Origin: Mucilaginibacter_A sp964236465
Lineage (GTDB): Bacteria; Bacteroidota; Bacteroidia; Sphingobacteriales; Sphingobacteriaceae
Assembly: GCA_964236465.1 (NCBI GenBank)
Contig: CAXSBZ010000004.1
Location: 92,157-156,156 of the forward strand
Reading direction: 5' to 3'
DNA length: 64,000 bases
The translations under genes were made by a program, and so were the position numbers. This document shows positions 34,084 to 44,380 of this stretch, in pieces (within the stretch, counting starts at the first letter, position 1; each line of letters starts with the position of its first letter). Below the pieces are notes generated by a model. It worked only from the letters and a program-made list of their open reading frames with translations. It was not told the origin of the DNA and searched no databases.

Positions 34084-34770
34084 TTATACCAGGTAAAAGA
34101 ATGTAAATACAAAAACCCACACCAAATCTACAAAGTGCCAATATAGGCCCACTTTTTCTACCATTAAATAACTGCCTCGTTTTTCGTATGTGCCTTTTAT
34201 AACATTGATCAAAATAATTATATTGATAATAACGCCACTAAAAACATGGAAACCATGAAAACCCGTGATTGTAAAGAACAAGTTAGTAAAGTTTGTTCCT
34301 GTATCTAAACCTTTCGCACTTTTAAAAGGGTTACTTCCCCACCATGCTCCTTCGCCATGTAAATGTGACCACTCCAAACCCTGGCAACTTAAAAATATAA
34401 TACCTCCAATTACTGTCAGTATCATCCAATTAGTAACTTCTTTCTTAGCACCACGATGCCCGGCTTCTACTGCTAAAACCATCGTTACCGAACTCATAAT
34501 TAGAATAAAGGTCATCAAACCAACAAACACCAACGGTGCACCATGGTCTTTTATTAAAGGAATAGACTGAAAAACTTCATCAGGCATTGGCCAGGCTTTT
34601 GCACTAAAGCGCAAAGCACCATAAGCCATAAGCAGTGCTGAAAAGGTAAAAGCATCAGATAACAGGAAAAACCACATCATCATTTTTCCGTACTCAATGG
34701 AAAACGGCGAGCGTCCGCCTGCCCAAGGCGTAGTCTTGATTTGATCGATAGGTGCTACAGTTGTACTCAT
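34084..34770 (-). CDS. Cytochrome c oxidase subunit III, second copy
   Basis: The 228-residue protein belongs to the heme-copper oxidase subunit III family. It has about five to six membrane helices with KMMMWFFLLSDAFTFSALLM, CQGLEWSHLHGEGAWWGSNP, FTITGFHGFHVFSGVIINI and the C-terminal VGLYWHFVDLVWVFVFTFFY. It follows another, shorter subunit III gene (18-base gap), a duplication seen in other Bacteroidota caa3 clusters. Confidence 0.9.
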   Translation of the reverse strand: MSTTVAPIDQIKTTPWAGGRSPFSIEYGKMMMWFFLLSDAFTFSALLMAYGALRFSAKAWPMPDEVFQSIPLIKDHGAPLVFVGLMTFILIMSSVTMVLAVEAGHRGAKKEVTNWMILTVIGGIIFLSCQGLEWSHLHGEGAWWGSNPFKSAKGLDTGTNFTNLFFTITGFHGFHVFSGVIINIIILINVIKGTYEKRGSYLMVEKVGLYWHFVDLVWVFVFTFFYLV

Positions 34771-34788
34771 CTAAGTTTTTTTATAGAA

Positions 34789-35370
34789 TTATTGTTGATT
34801 CAAAAGTAAAAAAACATAAAGATATATCCATAATATATCTACAAAATGCCAGAATATAGATGTCATCTCTAATCGAAAAAGGTTTTTGACAGGAGGAGAA
34901 TTCTGATAACTTCCTACCAAACTATTAACGACCAGTATTAAACCTGCAAGAATATGTACTAAATGTACTCCTGTAAATATATATATAAAAGATTGGGAGG
35001 CATTTGGATTGATTAGATATACACCCATTTTCACCAATATACTCCATGCATAGAATTGCAAACAAAAAAAGCTAACTCCTAAAACTAATGTAAGCCATAA
35101 AAATTGTCTTTGCCTTTCAAACTGCAATTGCTTTGCTGCACGATAAGCCAAGTACATTGTTGCACTACTTAAGATAATTACAATCGTGCTGAAAATAAAA
35201 GCGTGCGGAAGAACAATTTTGATTCCTTTATCTGTAGAACCTTGAGTGTAAACAATAAACCCACTGGTAAAAGCAGCAAAAAGCATAAACGATGTGATGA
35301 TAAATAACCACATACTGAACTTTTTTGGCTGAAGGTTTAACTTTTCTCTATTTATAGTAGGTTGATTCAT
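34789..35370 (-). CDS. Cytochrome c oxidase subunit III, first copy
   Basis: The 193-residue protein has five membrane helices and the family signature YIFTGVHLVHILAGLILV and MTSIFWHFVDILWIYLYVFL. It is shorter at the front than classic subunit III, as usual for caa3/cbo-type enzymes. It lies three bases from the ctaB start and 18 from the second subunit III gene. Confidence 0.9.
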   Translation of the reverse strand: MNQPTINREKLNLQPKKFSMWLFIITSFMLFAAFTSGFIVYTQGSTDKGIKIVLPHAFIFSTIVIILSSATMYLAYRAAKQLQFERQRQFLWLTLVLGVSFFCLQFYAWSILVKMGVYLINPNASQSFIYIFTGVHLVHILAGLILVVNSLVGSYQNSPPVKNLFRLEMTSIFWHFVDILWIYLYVFLLLNQQ

Positions 35371-35373
35371 TTT

Positions 35374-36231
35374 CTATTTTCCAACAAAATCAAATAACAA
35401 TACTAATTGAACAACTGGCAGGTAAAAAAAAGATCCATACATTAATTTTTGTGCAGACTTAATATCCTGCTTCAACAATAAATTAAAACTATAATATAGA
35501 AAGGCAAAGCTACTTAACAATGATATAGCACCAATGTATAAACCGCCAAAACCATAATATGTTGGTAGAAGGCTTACCGGAATTAATATTAAAGTGAATA
35601 TGAATATAATTATTGCGCTTGTAGAATCTCGTTTTCCGGTTGGCAATAACCTAAATCCTGCTAACTTGTAATCGTCATCTAAAACCCATGCAATTGCCCA
35701 GAAATGTGGAAACTGCCACACAAACTGAATTCCAAATAAAATCAAGGCAACATAATCTATTTTTTCATGTGCTGCTACATAACCAATTAAAGGCGGCAAC
35801 GCACCAGGAATTGCACCGATAAAAACAGCAATAGGAGATTTTCGTTTTGCAGGCGTGTAAACAAACGCATACAAAAATATGGAAAACACCGATAAATATC
35901 CTGTTGTCAAGTTTAAGCTACCCAACAAATAAGTACCCGCAATACCCATAAATAAACTAAGAACCAATGCCTGCCCGTTTGTCATTTTCCCGGAAGGCAA
36001 TGGCCTGTCTAAAGTCCGTTTCATCAACTTGTCTAAATCTTTTTCAATAATTTCATTAAATCCGTTTGCTGCAGATGTTACTAAAAAGCCACCTAAAATT
36101 AATAATCCCCAGTTTCCCCAGTTGATTATACCATTTACTTTACTACCGATCAAAAAAGATATAGAAGCAGAAAACACCACCAAAAATGTCAGGCGGAACT
36201 TAATGAGTTTAGAAAAATCGGTCCAAATCAT
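35374..36231 (-). CDS. ctaB: Protoheme IX farnesyltransferase
   Basis: CtaB (CyoE) converts heme b to heme O. The 285-residue membrane protein shows the UbiA-fold Asp motifs: NGFNEIIEKDLDKLMKRTLD with RPLPSG, and the later loop WVLDDDYKLAGFRLLP. About nine helices are visible. The start overlaps the ctaA stop by four bases, so the two heme A synthesis steps are translationally coupled within the oxidase cluster. Confidence 0.94.
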   Translation of the reverse strand: MIWTDFSKLIKFRLTFLVVFSASISFLIGSKVNGIINWGNWGLLILGGFLVTSAANGFNEIIEKDLDKLMKRTLDRPLPSGKMTNGQALVLSLFMGIAGTYLLGSLNLTTGYLSVFSIFLYAFVYTPAKRKSPIAVFIGAIPGALPPLIGYVAAHEKIDYVALILFGIQFVWQFPHFWAIAWVLDDDYKLAGFRLLPTGKRDSTSAIIIFIFTLILIPVSLLPTYYGFGGLYIGAISLLSSFAFLYYSFNLLLKQDIKSAQKLMYGSFFYLPVVQLVLLFDFVGK

Positions 36232-37298
36232 ACTACGACCTCTAAATTTTGTGCTGATTTAAACAAGTTTAGCAATAAATAAAATTGTGTTCCAAACAAT
36301 AAACTCGCTAATAATATATGTAATGCTTGCGCGTATGGTGGCAGGCTCCAATAGGATAATGCTATTCCTATCAAAACTTGAAACATGATAAACATAAAGC
36401 TTATACTCATTAGCTGTCTCTGTACCGAGCTTTTTTCAAAATGTTTTCTTAAAAGTAAATACAAAAGCACATTAATTGTTATTACAGCTAAAGCCATATT
36501 TTTATGATCAAATAATATTTTCTCTGCACCATTTACCCAATTTTGTCTGTTATCACCGTTTAATTTTACAGCATATTCATCGATTTTTTCTCTAACCTCT
36601 GTTCCTATTGTAATTTGAACAACGTCGGAGATTAAAGCTAAAAAAGTAATTATTTTTATAAAAAAGCTTACTGGTATATTTTCTTTTTCTTTTAAGAATT
36701 TTGCTTTATGCCAGGTATAAATGCTAATTGCCAAAATTAATAATGCAATCAACATGTGTACTGTTACAATCCAAGGAACAAGATTTGACGAGACTACAAC
36801 AGACCCTAACCAGGCTTGAAAAAAAATTAAAAGTAAATTAACCAAACTTAAAAAAACAATTAACTTGTTTTTTTTTAGATAAGTGAAAGAGTAAAAAGCA
36901 GTTGCTAAAAGAAGTATGCCTGTAATTACGCCAATCAATCTATTAATATATTCTGTCCATGTTTTAATTGGATTAAATTCTTCCTGCTGTTCGGTTGCTA
37001 TAGAAGTATCTAACTTTACTCTTATAGCAAGTGATTTGTAACCAAAGAATTCAATTACTTTCGCAAAATGTTGATTTTTTTTAAATTGTTTTTCAACATA
37101 ACTTGTACGATAATTTTTAGGTAGCTGTGTTTCATTTGTAGGAGGAATATATCTGCCAAAACATTTCGGCCAATCAGGACATCCCATTCCTGATCCAGAA
37201 CTACGAACAATTCCGCCGGCTAAAATCACAACAAACAATGCAATTATTGAGAATAAATTAGCTGATTGAAATTTTGTTTCTGCTTTTGAATACTTCAA
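36228..37298 (-). CDS. ctaA: Heme A synthase
   Basis: CtaA (COX15) oxidises the C8 methyl of heme O to make heme A. The 356-residue protein has about eight helices and the signature GGIVRSSGSGMGCPDWPKCF near residue 25, with heme-ligand His residues in EYINRLIGV (Glu/Arg), TVHMLIALLI and ALHILLASLLF. An insertion (about residues 55-110) carries SYVEKQFKKNQHF. The start is TTG at 37298; no ATG is nearby. Motif copy 36903-36916 is coding. Confidence 0.93.
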   Translation of the reverse strand: MKYSKAETKFQSANLFSIIALFVVILAGGIVRSSGSGMGCPDWPKCFGRYIPPTNETQLPKNYRTSYVEKQFKKNQHFAKVIEFFGYKSLAIRVKLDTSIATEQQEEFNPIKTWTEYINRLIGVITGILLLATAFYSFTYLKKNKLIVFLSLVNLLLIFFQAWLGSVVVSSNLVPWIVTVHMLIALLILAISIYTWHKAKFLKEKENIPVSFFIKIITFLALISDVVQITIGTEVREKIDEYAVKLNGDNRQNWVNGAEKILFDHKNMALAVITINVLLYLLLRKHFEKSSVQRQLMSISFMFIMFQVLIGIALSYWSLPPYAQALHILLASLLFGTQFYLLLNLFKSAQNLEVVV

Positions 37299-37380
37299 TT
37301 TAGAATAAAAAATTAGGGGTATTATTGAGGATAAAATCCTGCAAAAATACCCCTGATGATACTATTTCAAAATTCCAGGG

Positions 37381-39267
37381 TTATTTTACTTCCTGCGAAT
37401 TTTGTTTCAACCATTCGGTTTGTAATTTTTCTACATCTGGATCATCTTCAAAATCATGTGGTAGATTAGAAGTCATGGTTTGCGAAAATGGAGTTGTTTG
37501 CGGGATGAAATCCTGATCATGACCAGGCTTACTGTAATCATAAGACCAGCGATAAACTGTAGGTATTTCTCCAGGCCAATTACCATGAATGCGCTCAATT
37601 GGCGTTGTCCATTCCAAAGTATTTGCATTCCACGGATTTTGAGTTGTTTTCCTTCCGTAAAATATGGAATGAAAGAAATTATACAAAAATGCGACTTGAG
37701 CTAAAGCAGACATAATTGCAGCCCAGGTAATAAAAGTATTTACTGAGAGCCACTGTTTCATAGATTCAAATTCTGTAAAAGCATAATATCTTCTTGGAAC
37801 GCCATCTAAACCCATAAAGTGCATTGGAAAAAACACTAAATATGCACCAATAAAAGTTAGCCAAAAGTGTAAATATCCTAGTTTTTCATCCATTAATCGA
37901 CCAAACATTTTCGGAAACCAGTGATATACTCCTGCCAACATGCCAAAAATTGCTGCTGAACCCATTACTAAGTGAAAGTGAGCTACCACAAAATAAGTAT
38001 CATGTAAGTTAATATCTAATGCAGCATTACCTAAAAATATTCCTGTTAATCCTCCAGAAATAAAGAATGAAACTAAGCCAATTGCAAACATCATTGCTGG
38101 TGTAAACCTAATGTTGCCTCGCCATAAGGTAGCCAGCCAATTAAACGTTTTTACAGCTGATGGGACTGCAATAATTAGTGTAGTAATCATAAATACACCT
38201 CCAATGAATGGATTCATACCCGTTACAAACATATGATGACCCCAAACTATAAAGGATAACACTGTAATTCCAATCAGTGAATAAACCATAGCGTGATATC
38301 CGAAAATTGGTTTTCTTGAGTTCACTGCCATTACTTCTGAGGCGATACCCATAGCTGGCATAATTACGATGTAAACTTCAGGGTGGCCTAAGAACCAAAA
38401 CAAGTGTTCAAATAAAATTGGACTTCCGCCTTCATTTGGCAATACAGTTCCATTCAAAACAATATCAGATAAGTAAAAACTTGTACCCATACTTCTATCA
38501 AAAATCAAAAGCACAACACCGGCAATGAGAACAGGAAAAGATAATACACCTAAAATAGCTGTTAGAAAGAAAGCCCAGATTGTTAATGGCATTTTCCATA
38601 AATCCATTCCCTTGGTACGCATATTCAATACGGTACTAATGTAATTTATACCACCCATTAGTTGAGATGCTACAAACAAAACCATACTTGCCAACCATAA
38701 AGTCATTCCCATTTCTGAACCCGGCATCGCTTTAGGTAAAGCTGATAACGGAGGATAAATTGTCCAACCTCCGCCAGCAGGCCCTTTTTGAACAAAAAAT
38801 GAACTTAGCATAATGATACATGCTGTAAAGAAGAACCAATAGGATAACATATTTAAAAACGGCGATGCCATATCACGCGCACCTAATTGAAGAGGTATTA
38901 ATAAGTTACTAAAAGTACCGCTTAAACCTGCTGTTAATACAAAAAATACCATGATAGTACCATGTATTGTAACTAAAGACAAATAAAAGTTCGGGTCCAA
39001 ACGCCCTTCAGGAGCAAAACGGCCTAATAATGTTTGCAAAAATGGAAATGCAGTATTCGGGTACGCTAACTGAATACGAAATAATACAGATAAGATCATT
39101 GCTATTACACCCATGATGATACCTGTTATTAAAAATTGTTTAGCAATCATTTTATGATCTTGACTAAATATATATGTATTTAGAAAAGTTTCTTTGTGAT
39201 GATGCTCACTATGATCCTCGTAAGTATGAACTACTTGTGGATTATTAACTATTAATGCTGTTGCCAT
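37381..39267 (-). CDS. coxA: Cytochrome c oxidase subunit I (caa3 type)
   Basis: Subunit I holds heme a and the heme a3/CuB oxygen-reducing site. The 628-residue protein shows the heme a ligand region SLVTIHGTIMVFFV, the active-site helix FWFLGHPEVYIVIMP (His-Glu-Tyr), the CuB pair VWGHHMFVTGMNP, and HDTYFVVAHFHLVMGSA for heme a3 and heme a. About 12 helices are present, plus a charged C-terminal tail. It lies seven bases after coxB. It is the core of the oxidase fed by the upstream alternative complex III. Confidence 0.97.
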   Translation of the reverse strand: MATALIVNNPQVVHTYEDHSEHHHKETFLNTYIFSQDHKMIAKQFLITGIIMGVIAMILSVLFRIQLAYPNTAFPFLQTLLGRFAPEGRLDPNFYLSLVTIHGTIMVFFVLTAGLSGTFSNLLIPLQLGARDMASPFLNMLSYWFFFTACIIMLSSFFVQKGPAGGGWTIYPPLSALPKAMPGSEMGMTLWLASMVLFVASQLMGGINYISTVLNMRTKGMDLWKMPLTIWAFFLTAILGVLSFPVLIAGVVLLIFDRSMGTSFYLSDIVLNGTVLPNEGGSPILFEHLFWFLGHPEVYIVIMPAMGIASEVMAVNSRKPIFGYHAMVYSLIGITVLSFIVWGHHMFVTGMNPFIGGVFMITTLIIAVPSAVKTFNWLATLWRGNIRFTPAMMFAIGLVSFFISGGLTGIFLGNAALDINLHDTYFVVAHFHLVMGSAAIFGMLAGVYHWFPKMFGRLMDEKLGYLHFWLTFIGAYLVFFPMHFMGLDGVPRRYYAFTEFESMKQWLSVNTFITWAAIMSALAQVAFLYNFFHSIFYGRKTTQNPWNANTLEWTTPIERIHGNWPGEIPTVYRWSYDYSKPGHDQDFIPQTTPFSQTMTSNLPHDFEDDPDVEKLQTEWLKQNSQEVK

Positions 39268-39274
39268 AATCTCC

Positions 39275-40483
39275 TTATAATTTATTAAAAGCTAATTTAT
39301 TCTTTAAAGTGGATCTATCAGGTTGACTTATTGCCATTTTTAAATCCTTTTTCAATTGATCGTTTAAATATGGTTTCTGTTTAGAAATCCAATCCTGATA
39401 CTCTGCTTCTTTTACCACCCTAAAAACCTTTTGCATATTGAAATGGTTTCCTCCACAAATTTTATTACAATACAATTTATATTCAAAACTTTGGTTATCC
39501 ATTTTAGTACGCATATCCTCTGTTGTAATGGTTGGCGTAAACTGAAAATAGGTAGGTAACCCTGGCACTGCATTAATTTGTACTCTAAACCATGGTAAGT
39601 AAAAGCTATGAATAACATCCTGAGCAATAAGATTTACACGAACTGGTTTATTAACTGGTACAACTATCTCATCTGCAGTCAAATCATCATAACTATTTCT
39701 GTCTTTAAAATCTACCCCAACTTTATTGCTCGCAGATACAAGTTTTGAATTTTTAAGCCCTAATCTGTTATCATTTCCCGGGTATCTTACTTCCCAAGCA
39801 AACTGATGGGCAGTAACGTCCACATTCAATGCAGACCGTTGATCTTTAATAGGCACATCTTGAATATTTTTCCATGTGATAGATCCGAAAACAACTAAAA
39901 TTGTTAATACAACTGCAGGGACTATTGTCCATAATTTTTCAATTGTATTATTATGCGGTAAAAAATATGCCTTTCGAAGTTGTGATCCTCTATAGATATA
40001 AGCAAACGTAAAAAGCATAACTTGTGTTCCGACAAAAACAATTGTAGTAATGATCAACGTAATGTTAAACATCTCATCTATCTTTTGTCCGTGCTCTGAT
40101 GCAGCATCCGGCAGAATCATACTACCTTGTACAGTATATTCCCAATAAGCACCATACATGCCCACAACAAGGAACAATCCAAATCCAATGGCCATCAACC
40201 TATTCCAATCCAAGCTCTTTTTGTTTTGAATTTGTAAAGTCAAATCATAAATTTTGAAAATTCGACCAACAACTGCAATTACAATGCATATCAATAAAAA
40301 TATTAAGACATTATAAGATATACCCATCCACATTGTATTTGAGGTTCCCGCTTCATCAATCGTTGGGGAATTAACACTTGCGCCAGGTGTACTTGCTTGT
40401 GCAAAAGCAAACTCATTAATAAACAGCAATAACAAGCTTGCAAAAGCTGATGCTGTTTTTATGCTATATTTTTTTAGTTTCAT
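39275..40483 (-). CDS. coxB: Cytochrome c oxidase subunit II
   Basis: Subunit II carries the CuA centre that accepts electrons from cytochrome c. The 402-residue protein starts with a signal peptide (to about AFAQ, residue 29), has about three helices, and then a cupredoxin domain. AHQFAWEVRYPG and VIHSFYLPWFRVQINAVPG are typical. The CuA motif CNKICGGNHFNM is at about residues 339-350; Lys replaces the usual Glu between the cysteines, a change I recall in other Bacteroidota. No C-terminal cytochrome c domain is fused. Motif copies 39412-39425 and 40449-40462 are coding. Confidence 0.95.
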   Translation of the reverse strand: MKLKKYSIKTASAFASLLLLFINEFAFAQASTPGASVNSPTIDEAGTSNTMWMGISYNVLIFLLICIVIAVVGRIFKIYDLTLQIQNKKSLDWNRLMAIGFGLFLVVGMYGAYWEYTVQGSMILPDAASEHGQKIDEMFNITLIITTIVFVGTQVMLFTFAYIYRGSQLRKAYFLPHNNTIEKLWTIVPAVVLTILVVFGSITWKNIQDVPIKDQRSALNVDVTAHQFAWEVRYPGNDNRLGLKNSKLVSASNKVGVDFKDRNSYDDLTADEIVVPVNKPVRVNLIAQDVIHSFYLPWFRVQINAVPGLPTYFQFTPTITTEDMRTKMDNQSFEYKLYCNKICGGNHFNMQKVFRVVKEAEYQDWISKQKPYLNDQLKKDLKMAISQPDRSTLKNKLAFNKL

Positions 40484-40513
40484 TATTGTTACTTATTTCT
40501 AAATAAATTTTAT

Positions 40514-41764
40514 TTAGATGTGGTGGTTTAAACTTTCCTCTAAAAATGGATGTTTTTTCGGAAGAAGAGATGTTTTACTTAAAGCATTTAACATCAAGAA
40601 TATAAATAAACCAACAAATCCCACTGCTGTACCTATTTCTTCGAATCCAAAACCCCTTCCTTCCGAACCTACAGTGCCTGGCATAATCATTAAATAATAA
40701 TCTAACCAATGCCCACACAAAACTACTATACACACATACTTTAAAACATTTGTAGTTCTTTTAGCATCGCGCGACATTAATAACAATACGGGGACACAGA
40801 AATTAATTACGATATTTAGCCAAAACCAAGGTTTGAACTCAGGTTCCCATCTCTTGAAATAGTAAACACTTTCTTCAGGTAAATTAGCATAATAGGTTAG
40901 TAAAAATTGTGAGAACCATAAGTACGTCCAAAATATAGAAAATGCAAAAACTAATTTTCCTAAATCGTGCAAATGATTATCTGTCACCCAAGGCATGTAA
41001 CCATTTTGTCTAAGTGTAATTACAGTTATCGTTAAAACTGATAAGCCACTAACCCATAATGCTGCAAAATTATACCAGCCAAACAAAGTAGAGTAATAAT
41101 GAGCTTCTAAAGACATAATAGCATCAAAAGCAAAAATTGGAGTTGTGAAACCAAAAATGATTAAAAATATAGCTGAGTATTTAAAGCTTTTATTGTAATT
41201 ATCCATTCCGCCTAAATTGTCTTCATTGTTTGAATATTTAGTCAGCATAGCACCGAAAATGCAATACAATCCTAAAAAAATGATTAAACGAGCAATGAAA
41301 AAAGGCTTATTTAAAAAGACTGATTTACCTGCAATAATAGCATCATAATTTGCACTACCCTTAACGCTTAATCCTGATGTTGCCCAATGCCCGTACAAAT
41401 ATGGTTCTATAACTCTTTTTCCTTCTACAACAACTTCATGATTAGTAACCAAACCCAATGTAATTACACCAATTAATATTAAAGCTGCATAAGGCAATAC
41501 TTTTGCATAAGCTTGAGGTATGCGCAATATTGAAGCAGACCAACCTGCTTGTGCTACATATTGAATTGCGCAAAAAAGGATTCCTTGCATACATACACAA
41601 GCAAAATAATAGCTCATAAGCAATAAATTCGCGAATGTACGTTCAGTGTATCCGGAAATCACCCCAATTACAATAGCTACTAAGCCGATTGCGATAGCTA
41701 TTAAACTATATGTTTTAGCTTTTCCAGTAAATTCGAATTGTTGGTCGTAATTAATAGCTTTCAT
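40514..41764 (-). CDS. actF: Alternative complex III subunit ActF
   Basis: ActF is an NrfD-like membrane subunit of the quinol:cytochrome c oxidoreductase. The 416-residue product (ATG at 41764, MKAINYDQQFEFTGKAKTYS) has about ten hydrophobic segments, with GWYNFAALWVSGLSVLTITV and FSIFWTYLWFSQFLLTYYAN recognisable. A longer reading with 19 more residues would overlap actE and is not needed. It is the last act gene, followed by coxB 30 bases on, tying the quinol-oxidising complex to its oxidase. Confidence 0.93.
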   Translation of the reverse strand: MKAINYDQQFEFTGKAKTYSLIAIAIGLVAIVIGVISGYTERTFANLLLMSYYFACVCMQGILFCAIQYVAQAGWSASILRIPQAYAKVLPYAALILIGVITLGLVTNHEVVVEGKRVIEPYLYGHWATSGLSVKGSANYDAIIAGKSVFLNKPFFIARLIIFLGLYCIFGAMLTKYSNNEDNLGGMDNYNKSFKYSAIFLIIFGFTTPIFAFDAIMSLEAHYYSTLFGWYNFAALWVSGLSVLTITVITLRQNGYMPWVTDNHLHDLGKLVFAFSIFWTYLWFSQFLLTYYANLPEESVYYFKRWEPEFKPWFWLNIVINFCVPVLLLMSRDAKRTTNVLKYVCIVVLCGHWLDYYLMIMPGTVGSEGRGFGFEEIGTAVGFVGLFIFLMLNALSKTSLLPKKHPFLEESLNHHI

Positions 41765-41778
41765 CAATTTAATAGAAA

Positions 41779-42354
41779 TTATAATTTTTGTAATTGGTGA
41801 ATATAAAGCACTACTTTCCAACGTTCATCAGGATTTAATTGTGAAGCGTATGAACCCATAGCATTTAATCCGTAAGTAATTGTATGATATATTTTGCCAT
41901 CAGTAAGGTCTTTCATAGCTCCACCTCTTGAGGATTGACCTTTCGAATAGGATGGTGGCGCTGGGTAGCCATGCTGTACAACTAAACCATCACCTTGTCC
42001 TTGAATACCATGACATGGTGAACAAAAATGTTCAAAAAGTAATTTTCCATCAGCAACATTTCTAGAGTCAGAGATGTATTTATTTACAACTTCAAAACTA
42101 GCTTTTTCATAGCCATCTTTTGTATTTGAATAATCAAATCTGACAAAACCTATTGGAGTAGTGCCAGCAGGGGGAATCTGAGCTGTTTTTCCATCTTTAA
42201 AATTAGGATTAGGTTGATCCGGGTCGTAAGCTATATGTTCATACATATTCGGAGCGTATTCCCAACCTGTACTTCTTTTGTCTTTTCCACAAGAAGCAAT
42301 TAAAACAGATGTAACAATAAATATAGTAAAATTAAGCAGCTTAAATTTATTCAT
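41779..42354 (-). CDS. actE: Alternative complex III monoheme cytochrome c ActE
   Basis: ActE is a membrane-anchored monoheme cytochrome c. The 191-residue product has a lipoprotein signal (lipobox LIASC) and one heme site, FCSPCHGIQGQGDG, near residue 115. A Met in NAMGSYASQL is the likely sixth ligand. I prefer the ATG at 42354 (MNKFKLLNF); an ATG nine bases earlier is possible. Either start overlaps the 3' end of actD. Confidence 0.93.
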   Translation of the reverse strand: MNKFKLLNFTIFIVTSVLIASCGKDKRSTGWEYAPNMYEHIAYDPDQPNPNFKDGKTAQIPPAGTTPIGFVRFDYSNTKDGYEKASFEVVNKYISDSRNVADGKLLFEHFCSPCHGIQGQGDGLVVQHGYPAPPSYSKGQSSRGGAMKDLTDGKIYHTITYGLNAMGSYASQLNPDERWKVVLYIHQLQKL

Positions 42355-42883
42355 AACTAACATATTTTCTATCGTTGTGCTTGATTTCTACAGCTCCAGC
42401 TTGTTTTAACAAAGAATCAATTTCATCATGTGACGTATTTGTTTGTGCATTGATAGCAATTACAAAACGATCATCTGTTGCTCTTAAATCCATTACACGC
42501 GGTGTTCGGCCTGGAAAAAGATGTGTAGAGTAAAAATAGGTAAATACCATTCCAAAAGAACTAAACAAAACCGTCCATTCAAAAGTAATAGGGATGAAAT
42601 CTGGTATTGCAAAATTTGGTTTACCACCTATATTCATTGGCCAGTCATGAACTAACATATAATACAACATACAGAAAGCAACTATACCTCCTGTACACCC
42701 AAAAATGAATGCGGCTATAGGTAAACGGGATTCTTTAATACCTAACTTATTTTCAATACCATGAATTGGCATCGGTGTAAATACATCATAAATAGAAACA
42801 CCTTTTTCTTTTAAGTTGTCTATTCCCTTCATCATCTCATCAGGGTCTTCAAAAATTCCGAGAATATATTTTGTACTGTCCAT
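42347..42883 (-). CDS. actD: Alternative complex III subunit ActD (DUF3341)
   Basis: The 178-residue protein contains a soluble N-terminal part (YILGIFEDPDEMMKGIDNLK, YDVFTPMPIHGIENKLG), then two membrane helices (about residues 58-80 and 95-118), and a C-terminal soluble domain. This is the DUF3341/ActD pattern. It lies between actC (five bases) and actE (overlap), as in other ACIII clusters. Confidence 0.93.
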   Translation of the reverse strand: MDSTKYILGIFEDPDEMMKGIDNLKEKGVSIYDVFTPMPIHGIENKLGIKESRLPIAAFIFGCTGGIVAFCMLYYMLVHDWPMNIGGKPNFAIPDFIPITFEWTVLFSSFGMVFTYFYSTHLFPGRTPRVMDLRATDDRFVIAINAQTNTSHDEIDSLLKQAGAVEIKHNDRKYVSYE

Positions 42884-42888
42884 ATTTA

Positions 42889-44358
42889 CTAAATTTTTAC
42901 ATATTCAGCTGTTTCAACGCTGTCGTATTTAACTAGACTCTCTTTATAATATTCGGCTTGATCTGCATCAATATGTCCGTCTTGCAAAAGCTTCTTTTTA
43001 GCCTGCTCACTAGAGCTTTTAAGTAAAAGTTTTACTTCTGCCATTGCAACTGAAGGAAGTACACGTAAAAACAGCAGAAACAAAGTAAAAAACACACCAA
43101 TTGAACCTACAAATAAACTTACTTCTACCCACGTTGGATAAAACATAACCCAGCTTGACGGTAAATAATCACGGTGTAAAGAAGTAACGATAATTACAAA
43201 ACGCTCAAACCACATTCCGATGTTTACAATGATTGACAATACCCAAGTTGCAGGAATACTTGTTCTAACTTTCTTTATCCAAAATAATTGAGGAGTAATA
43301 ACATTGCAAGTCATCATACTCCAGTAAGCCCACCAATACGGGCCAGTAGAACGATTTATGAATGCATACTGTTCATATTCAGATCCTGAATACCAGGCAA
43401 TAAAAAATTCAGTTAAATAAGCTACACCCACAATTGAACCTGTCAGAATAATAATTTTATTCATAGATTCAATGTGAAACATGGTAATATAATTTTCCAG
43501 CGACATCACTTTTCTAACTACTAAAAGAAGTGTCAATACCATAGCAAATCCTGAAAAAATAGCTCCGGCAACAAAGTAAGGTGGGAAAATTGTAGTGTGC
43601 CAACCCGGCTCTAAAGAGGTTGCAAAATCCATTGATACAATCGTGTGTACCGATAATACAAGTGGCGTTGAAACACCCGCCAAAACCAATGAAACTGCTT
43701 CAAAACGTTGCCATGTTTTTACTGATCCATTCCATCCAAACGACATTGCAGAATAAATTTTGCGTCTTAAACCAGTTGCACGATCACGAATAGTTGCAAT
43801 ATCTGGCAATAAACCTGTGTACCAAAAAACTAAGGATACAGAAAAATAGGTAGAAATTGCAAACACATCCCAAACTAATGGCGAGTTAAAATTAACCCAT
43901 AAAACATACTGATTTGGTAAAGGCAATGTATATAAAGCCATCCAAGGACGACCCATGTGTGAAACAACATATGTTGCAGCACATATGACTGCAAATATTG
44001 TCATGGCTTCAGCGGAACGGTTAATTGAATTCCTCCAATTTTGTCTGAATAAAAGAAGCACTGCTGAAATAAGCGTACCCGCATGGCCAATACCAACCCA
44101 CCAAACAAAACCGGTAATATCCCAAGCCCAACCTACTGTTTTATTTAAACCCCATGAACCAATTCCATACCAAAAAGTATAGCTCACTGCTATCAACCAA
44201 AGCAAAGCACCTGCAGAAGCAAGGCTAAATCCTATCCACCAAGCTTTGTTAGGTGCATTTTCTACCGGAACTAAAATATCGTCCGTGATTTTAGCATAGG
44301 TAATATTATCACCTGTAATTAAGGGTTCTCTGATTATAGATTCGTGATGAGATGACAT
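42889..44358 (-). CDS. actC: Alternative complex III subunit ActC (NrfD-like)
   Basis: ActC is the ten-helix NrfD-like subunit thought to bind quinol. The 489-residue product shows ITGFVWWVGIGHAGTLISAV, LFRQNWRNSINRSAEAMTIF, FSVHTIVSMDFATSLEPGWH and GMWFERFVIIVTSLHRDYLP, all characteristic of the family. A cytoplasmic C-terminal tail is rich in Lys and Glu. It lies 22 bases after actB. Motif-like copy 44048-44061 is coding. Confidence 0.95.
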   Translation of the reverse strand: MSSHHESIIREPLITGDNITYAKITDDILVPVENAPNKAWWIGFSLASAGALLWLIAVSYTFWYGIGSWGLNKTVGWAWDITGFVWWVGIGHAGTLISAVLLLFRQNWRNSINRSAEAMTIFAVICAATYVVSHMGRPWMALYTLPLPNQYVLWVNFNSPLVWDVFAISTYFSVSLVFWYTGLLPDIATIRDRATGLRRKIYSAMSFGWNGSVKTWQRFEAVSLVLAGVSTPLVLSVHTIVSMDFATSLEPGWHTTIFPPYFVAGAIFSGFAMVLTLLLVVRKVMSLENYITMFHIESMNKIIILTGSIVGVAYLTEFFIAWYSGSEYEQYAFINRSTGPYWWAYWSMMTCNVITPQLFWIKKVRTSIPATWVLSIIVNIGMWFERFVIIVTSLHRDYLPSSWVMFYPTWVEVSLFVGSIGVFFTLFLLFLRVLPSVAMAEVKLLLKSSSEQAKKKLLQDGHIDADQAEYYKESLVKYDSVETAEYVKI

Positions 44359-44380
44359 ACTGATGTTTCTTTAATTGTAA